Origin: Labilibacter sediminis
Lineage (GTDB): Bacteria; Bacteroidota; Bacteroidia; Bacteroidales; Marinilabiliaceae
Direction: 5' to 3'
DNA length: 64,000 nucleotides
Assembly: GCF_005877885.1 (NCBI RefSeq)
Contig: NZ_VCHY01000008.1
Location: 124,001-188,000, forward strand
Shown: piece by piece, positions 63,558 to 64,000 of the stretch
Position numbering within the stretch: the stretch's first letter is position 1
Layout: each line of letters begins with the position of its first letter
The notes under the pieces: generated by a model
What the model was told of the DNA's origin: nothing
Database searches by the model: none
What the model saw: only the letters and a program-made list of their open reading frames with translations
Made by a program: the position numbers and the translations under genes

Positions 63558-64000
63558 TTATGGTTGGTTGGTAAATGTTACTACTGAACGAGGAGGGATA
63601 TCGACTATATCTCCTTGATTAATAAATTTCTTGAAAGCCAAATTATTTTCATTTTTCCCGTCGGTTAAATACATTTTAAATCCTGTTGCATTGGGAAGGT
63701 TATTAAGTGTAAATTTTACAGGCATAGTGCTTTCTCTATAATTTACAATAACCATTGTTGCCTTCCTTTTATCATCAGCTACAAAAGCACACGCCATCGT
63801 ATTATCAAGGGATTGCTCATCCGTTTTCATATCGCTACGAGAAACAGATACTCTTTGCATACCAGCTTTAATAAATCGCGAGAAATTCCCCATAGCCCAA
63901 AGCATCTTTGAATCGTATATGTTGCCATCATATTTACTATGATCCGTATATACAAGACCGTCTTTATAGTCATAAGGACTTATTGCAATCCACCACTGCC
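63558..64000 (-). CDS. GH30-family glycosidase, C-terminal part (cut by window edge)
   Basis: An open minus-strand frame continues to the window edge; the visible 147 codons start with QWWIAISPYDYKDGLVYTDH and include SKMLWAMGNFSRFIKAGMQR, then a terminal beta domain (ATMVIVNYRESTMPVKFTLN, DIVDIPPRSVVTFTNQP). This is the end of a GH30 (beta/alpha)8 enzyme with its appended beta-sandwich, a family including endo-beta-1,6-galactanases, glucanases and xylanases. The catalytic Glu residues lie outside the window, so activity and subfamily are unknown. The ATG at 63905 is internal. Confidence 0.8.
   Translation of the reverse strand, partial: QWWIAISPYDYKDGLVYTDHSKYDGNIYDSKMLWAMGNFSRFIKAGMQRVSVSRSDMKTDEQSLDNTMACAFVADDKRKATMVIVNYRESTMPVKFTLNNLPNATGFKMYLTDGKNENNLAFKKFINQGDIVDIPPRSVVTFTNQP

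Overview
The window is low-GC, densely packed DNA from a member of the Bacteroidota, probably a marine Marinilabiliales/Bacteroidales-type organism. I infer this from the family content: DUF3859, DUF4294 and DUF4136 proteins, a BamA-like/TamB pair, GH97, an EttA-type ABC-F, an ExbB-x-ExbD-ExbD operon, a two-component-propeller regulator and many short-linker lipoproteins. Promoter-like -7 boxes of the Bacteroidota form TAnnTTTG fit as well. No rRNA, tRNA, CRISPR array, prophage or insertion sequence was recognised. Both ends cut a gene: a propeller-type sensor/regulator at the left and the C-terminus of a GH30 glycosidase at the right.

Left part (1-19.6 kb). An envelope operon reads BamA-like barrel, TamB/DUF490 giant, TPR protein, DUF3859. 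A lone secreted GH13 protein follows in which every catalytic motif is altered, then elbB, an orphan LytTR response regulator, a DUF4294 protein and ychF. Next is an ECF sigma / putative anti-sigma / Spy-like cassette with two copies of the same promoter-like element (ATTAAACCTTTTG, 10 nt, C[GA]TC), then hutH.

Middle (19.7-43 kb). hisS, a WbuC cupin and a DUF4870 membrane protein precede a run of signalling genes: two tandem receiver-cyclase fusions, ettA, an unknown exported protein, a hybrid kinase whose phospho-acceptor His is Arg, and, convergent with it, a double-receiver protein fused to a PEP-synthase-type ATP-grasp domain. Two glutamate dehydrogenase paralogues bracket cobT, an ExbB/ExbD energiser operon, an asparaginase and a TatD nuclease. 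cobQ follows on its own.

Right part (43.3-64 kb). Three plus-strand exported glycosidases form an alpha-glucan cluster: a SusB-type GH97 with all five key glutamates, a six-hairpin glycosidase lipoprotein, and a MalS-like GH13 with altered acid/base and region IV. No SusC/SusD pair is present here. The remainder is mostly small housekeeping or envelope genes (D15-type barrel, Cys-rich PAS protein, TPR/MORN protein, exonuclease III, PNPOx-like, VOC, DUF4136 lipoprotein, small barrel), an FAD oxidase and a U32 peptidase-family protein.

Themes worth attention are: full-length enzyme homologues with lost catalytic residues (two GH13s, one histidine kinase, one receiver); a duplicated ECF promoter element; three unlisted 29-49 aa single-TM microprotein candidates in 'empty' intergenic DNA; and mixed substrate-specifying residues in the tandem cyclases. 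All motif comparisons were made by eye against remembered family consensus, with no database search.
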